From: Actinomycetes bacterium
Lineage (GTDB): Bacteria > Actinomycetota > Acidimicrobiia > Acidimicrobiales > Acidimicrobiaceae
DNA length: 9,196 bases
NCBI GenBank assembly: GCA_021790495.1
Contig: JAJYGZ010000048.1
Location: forward strand, 1 to 9,196
Reading direction: 5' to 3'
Shown here: piece after piece, positions 6,574-9,196 of the stretch
Numbering within the stretch: the first letter of the stretch is position 1
Layout of the letters: every line of letters starts with the position of its first letter
Translations under genes and position numbers: made by a program
The notes under the pieces: generated by a model
What the model saw: only the letters and a program-made list of their open reading frames with translations
Told to the model about the DNA's origin: nothing
Databases searched by the model: none

Positions 6574-8141
6574 TGGCAACCGTTGTTGGCGAGAGGTCGG
6601 TTCTACGCGACCTCTCCGGGGCGCGCCGCTCGCACTTCATTGAGCACAACGACTTTTTAACCGTCATCGTCAAAGGCTACTTTGCCGTGATTGTGGCGGG
6701 CATCGTGGTTGATGTCGCCTCCAACAGCTCGAAATTCTTTACCTTCTCCGCGTCAGAACTCGCCAGTCTTAGCCGCAATGGGGCCAACTACGCCGGTGCT
6801 ATGGTGGCGCTGGCGCTTTTCATGGGCTTGATGGCTGGAACGCGCGGCGGTCCGGTGGCTCTTTTTCGAGCCGAACTTCGCATGCTCTTCCTCTCCCCGC
6901 TCAATCGTGAGCGGCTGATCAGGAAAAAGGCGATTCGAGCCCTCGAGCACTTCGGGTTTATCGGCATTGCAGGCGGGGTAGCGGTGGGGATCGCCGCGCA
7001 CTCGCTGCTCAAGTCGAACGCCCTCGAGGTGCCCGTTTACCTTGGCGCCTATGGCCTGGTTGTCGCCCTTGCCTATGGCAGCGGTGCGACGCTCGCGCTC
7101 GGCTTGCGTGTGAAAAAGCCCATCGGGTATCTCGTTGGCCTGGCCGTGATGGGTTGGGAAGCTTTTTCGATTTTCAAGGGCATCAAATACGACCCCTTCG
7201 CTCTTTCGGGATCCATAGCGCTCTCCCCCCTCTCGCACGGCAATAGCGGATGGATCGCTCTGCCGATCTGGCTGTTGATTTGCGCCGTGGGTATTGTCAT
7301 TTCAGCGCGTGGAGATTTGGAACGGATCGAGCGCCACTCCGAGCTGGTCTCTCGGCTTCGCTTCGCTCTTTCTGCACGCGACGTGCGTAGCGTAATTGTG
7401 TTGAGCAGGGCTCTTTCCGAGGACGGTTATCGTGCGCGCCAAGGTCTCGGCGGGCTTTGGTCCGCGCTTGCGAGTCCGAGCTCGGCGCCGCTTTTGCGCA
7501 GCGCCTCCAATTTGGCGCATTGGTCGCCGCGCCGTTATCTGCGCCTGGTGCTCCTGAGCTCGGCCGGGGTCTGGTTCGCCGCCCAAGGATGGGTCGGAGC
7601 CAAGGCCATCTACCTACTCGCCGTCCCAGCAGTATTCGCGGCCGGTCTGGAGCTCGCCGATTCGGTCTCTTCGGTGGTCGAAAAGCCTGATCTCTTTGTG
7701 AATTACCCTGTCGATGACGGCTGGCTTCTCACTCGGCTGCTGGTGTTGCCGGCGACGATATCGGTAGCACTTGCGCTTGGCGAGGCCGCGGTGGTGCATC
7801 TGTTGGTTCCGGGCATTCCGCTTTTGGTGCTCGAAGGAATTGCATTGGCGATGGGGGCTGGCGCTGTTTTTGGCGCTGCGGTCGCATCGGTGCGTTCGGG
7901 CGCGCCTCCGGGCATCGTCGGCCTGTTAACGCCAGAGACCCAGGCATTCGGGTTCTTCATCGAGCTGATTCCCGTGGCGATCGCCAGCGCCTGGCTGATT
8001 CCCGCCATCAATTCTCGCAGCGCGGCCCTGGCAAACCGGCCGCCCGAACCGGATGCATTGTCGGCGGCATTTTTCGCCTTGATATTACCCCTCGCCGCTT
8101 GGGCCTGGCTGCGCGGCCATAAGGTGTTGAAGGCGGATTGA
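6573..8141 (+). CDS. Probable ABC exporter permease, 12 membrane helices, unknown substrate
   Basis: This 522-residue membrane protein starts with GTG at 6573, sharing one base with the ilvC stop (TAGTG), so translation is very likely coupled. About twelve hydrophobic helices are visible, near 31-48, 72-90, 127-146, 153-178, 184-201, 227-244, 324-341, 344-362, 387-412, 417-440, 460-480 and 497-514, with a charged loop at about 245-323 splitting it into two six-helix halves. After helix 2 the segment AELRMLFLSPLNRERLI (about 100-116) resembles the cytoplasmic coupling segment (acidic residue, Leu-rich, Ser/Arg-Pro, Arg) of ABC-2 type exporters; a looser counterpart with YPVDDGWLLTR (about 378-388) stands in the second half. 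The gene 21 bases downstream encodes an ABC ATPase, which supports the assignment. It may belong to one of the actinobacterial domain-of-unknown-function permease families. The substrate cannot be read from the sequence; the operon suggests a branched-chain compound, as a hypothesis. Confidence 0.8.
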   Translation: MATVVGERSVLRDLSGARRSHFIEHNDFLTVIVKGYFAVIVAGIVVDVASNSSKFFTFSASELASLSRNGANYAGAMVALALFMGLMAGTRGGPVALFRAELRMLFLSPLNRERLIRKKAIRALEHFGFIGIAGGVAVGIAAHSLLKSNALEVPVYLGAYGLVVALAYGSGATLALGLRVKKPIGYLVGLAVMGWEAFSIFKGIKYDPFALSGSIALSPLSHGNSGWIALPIWLLICAVGIVISARGDLERIERHSELVSRLRFALSARDVRSVIVLSRALSEDGYRARQGLGGLWSALASPSSAPLLRSASNLAHWSPRRYLRLVLLSSAGVWFAAQGWVGAKAIYLLAVPAVFAAGLELADSVSSVVEKPDLFVNYPVDDGWLLTRLLVLPATISVALALGEAAVVHLLVPGIPLLVLEGIALAMGAGAVFGAAVASVRSGAPPGIVGLLTPETQAFGFFIELIPVAIASAWLIPAINSRSAALANRPPEPDALSAAFFALILPLAAWAWLRGHKVLKAD

Positions 8142-8162
8142 GACCCTTGGACGGTAACTGTT

Positions 8163-8846
8163 TTGGCTGAAACTTCAAAGGGTAGCCAGGTTCTGGCGGT
8201 TGAGAAGATCACCAAGAGCTACGAGGGCGAGAAGGTGCTCGACGAGGTGAGCTTGAGTATCGCCAAAGGCACGATCGTCGCCTTGGTCGGCACCAATGGC
8301 TCCGGCAAGACGACACTGGTAAAAACCATAGCAGGATTGGTCACCCCCGATTCTGGCCGTATCGACATTCTCGGTTCGACCGCGGGATCGCGTCAAGCCC
8401 GAGCTGTGACCTCGATAGTCTTTGACGATCCTGCGCTTTATCCAGATTTGACCGTTCGAGAGCATCTTGGGTTTTCCGCTCGGATATGCGGGCGCGAAGA
8501 CTACGCCGAGCGCGCTGACGAACTATTGGGCGGATTTGGGATCTCTGATCTTGCCGCTCGCCTTCCGCAGGGTTTTTCGCGCGGCCAGCGCCAGAAGACT
8601 TCGCTCTCGATGGGGCTGGTTCGTCCTTTTCGCCTTTTGGTGCTGGATGAACCTTATGTCGGCCTTGACGGGGCCGGCAAGACCGCGCTGGTCGGGTTCA
8701 TAAGACAAGCGCGTAGCGAAGGGGCGGCGATACTGGTCGCCACCCACTCTCCCGAGCTGCTCGAGATAGCCGACACCATGATCGCGCTCGGGTTCGGGAA
8801 GGTCGTCTATCAAGGCAAGCCGGATCGCGCCAAGCTCGAACTGTAA
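8163..8846 (+). CDS. ABC transporter ATP-binding protein (ABC-2 exporter type)
   Basis: This is a 227-residue single nucleotide-binding domain, energising the permease encoded just upstream. Walker A is GTNGSGKTT (43-51), Walker B is LLVLDEP (158-164) with catalytic E163, the D-loop is GLD at 167-169, and the switch histidine is H195 (ATHSPE). The signature motif reads FSRGQ (138-142) instead of LSGGQ, and the Q-loop position is acidic (DDPALYPDLT), both common in exporter ATPases of this group. The start is TTG 8163, since no ATG or GTG gives a full N-terminal beta strand; GGACGG (8149-8154) is a weak ribosome site eight bases upstream. It ends the gene string that begins with ilvB. It likely works as a homodimer on the fused-looking permease, which is inference from the lack of a second ATPase gene. 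Confidence 0.92.
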   Translation: MAETSKGSQVLAVEKITKSYEGEKVLDEVSLSIAKGTIVALVGTNGSGKTTLVKTIAGLVTPDSGRIDILGSTAGSRQARAVTSIVFDDPALYPDLTVREHLGFSARICGREDYAERADELLGGFGISDLAARLPQGFSRGQRQKTSLSMGLVRPFRLLVLDEPYVGLDGAGKTALVGFIRQARSEGAAILVATHSPELLEIADTMIALGFGKVVYQGKPDRAKLEL

Positions 8847-8882
8847 GCTCCGACGAACTCCGTCTCTATGCCAACTCGCCGC

Positions 8883-9196
8883 CTACGCAGGCCGGGAGAA
8901 TTGTTCGAAGCGGATTTCGAGCAGGCTCTTGTCGGGCCGCGACGGGATTGAGCGGGGCAGATCGATCTTTTTCCCGTGCATCTTTTGCAACCCATGGAGC
9001 AGCATCTCTCCGTCGTGCTCTTGAAGTATCGATTCGCGGATCTTGACGACGTAGTCCGGGGTGATGCCGACGAGGTCGTGGTCGAACGCGCGGTGGTGGA
9101 TCGAGCAGAGGCTGAGGCCGTTGCTGACCAGCGGGTACCCCTGCTCGTCGCGGTCGTCGATGATGTGCGCCGCGTCGAGGAGACGCGTCTCGCGCA
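8883..9196 (-). CDS. HNH endonuclease, C-terminal part (5' end outside window)
   Basis: On the minus strand a frame runs in from the right edge to a TAG at 8885-8883, with 104 visible residues. It contains the HNH core: LLDAAHI (His at 9167-9165), then NGLSLCSIHHRAFD with Asn at 9122-9120 and His-His at 9098-9093. The rest of the C-terminus (RESILQEHDGEMLLHGLQ, then a basic stretch) has the form I know from HNH proteins annotated as putative restriction endonucleases in actinobacteria. The metal-binding HNH residues appear intact. The N-terminal domain, which would set target specificity, is not in the window. It is convergent with the ABC ATPase gene, 36 bases apart, with no strong terminator between them, and is unlikely to belong to the ilv operon. 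Confidence 0.85.
   Translation of the reverse strand, partial: RETRLLDAAHIIDDRDEQGYPLVSNGLSLCSIHHRAFDHDLVGITPDYVVKIRESILQEHDGEMLLHGLQKMHGKKIDLPRSIPSRPDKSLLEIRFEQFSRPA

Noticed and set aside
8847..8882. A bidirectional terminator between the convergent ATPase and HNH genes
   Set aside because: Only a four-base stem (GACG/CGTC) without a T-run is present, too weak to call.
336..9000. Numerous long open frames on the minus strand opposite the ilv and ABC genes
   Set aside because: They are typical antisense frames of GC-rich genes, with low-complexity His/Arg/Gly-rich translations and no domains.

Overview
The window comes from a fairly high-GC bacterium, most likely an actinomycete (Actinomycetota). 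The order within the class cannot be fixed from sequence alone; an acidimicrobial or similar lineage is only a guess. Pointers are the M. tuberculosis-like layout of IlvD, GTG and TTG starts with tight overlaps, possible leaderless starts, and a convergent HNH endonuclease of a type I associate with actinobacteria.

Layout. (1) Positions 1-1229 (+) hold the 3' part of a multi-pass membrane protein, probably a GT-C type glycosyltransferase. Its frame is open to the left edge, so its start lies outside the window. (2) Positions 1282-2985 (+) hold ilvD, with a possible leaderless start. (3) Positions 2986-3240 are a regulatory region with a likely promoter, a 12-codon leader peptide (MKSEFSIVVLVQ) carrying five consecutive Ile/Val/Val/Leu/Val codons, a strong hairpin directly after its stop codon, and an intrinsic terminator ahead of ilvB. 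(4) Positions 3241-8846 (+) form one tightly packed gene string: ilvB, ilvN, ilvC, a 12-helix ABC permease and its ATPase. (5) Positions 8883-9196 (-) hold the C-terminal part of a convergent HNH endonuclease.

How it works together. IlvB and IlvN form acetohydroxyacid synthase, IlvC reduces and isomerises its products, and IlvD dehydrates them to the 2-keto acids that become valine and isoleucine (and feed leucine synthesis). The leader peptide and terminator are the signature of ribosome-mediated attenuation: charged Ile/Val/Leu-tRNA would favour termination before ilvB. The two ABC transporter genes follow ilvC without a gap (stop and start share one base), so they should be transcribed under the same attenuator. 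Their substrate is not known from sequence; export of branched-chain amino acids or related keto acids is a context-based hypothesis.

The most interesting points are the attenuator, with its possible leaderless leader peptide and unresolved antiterminator, and the transporter locked into the attenuated ilv operon. No tRNA, rRNA, CRISPR array or insertion sequence was seen.
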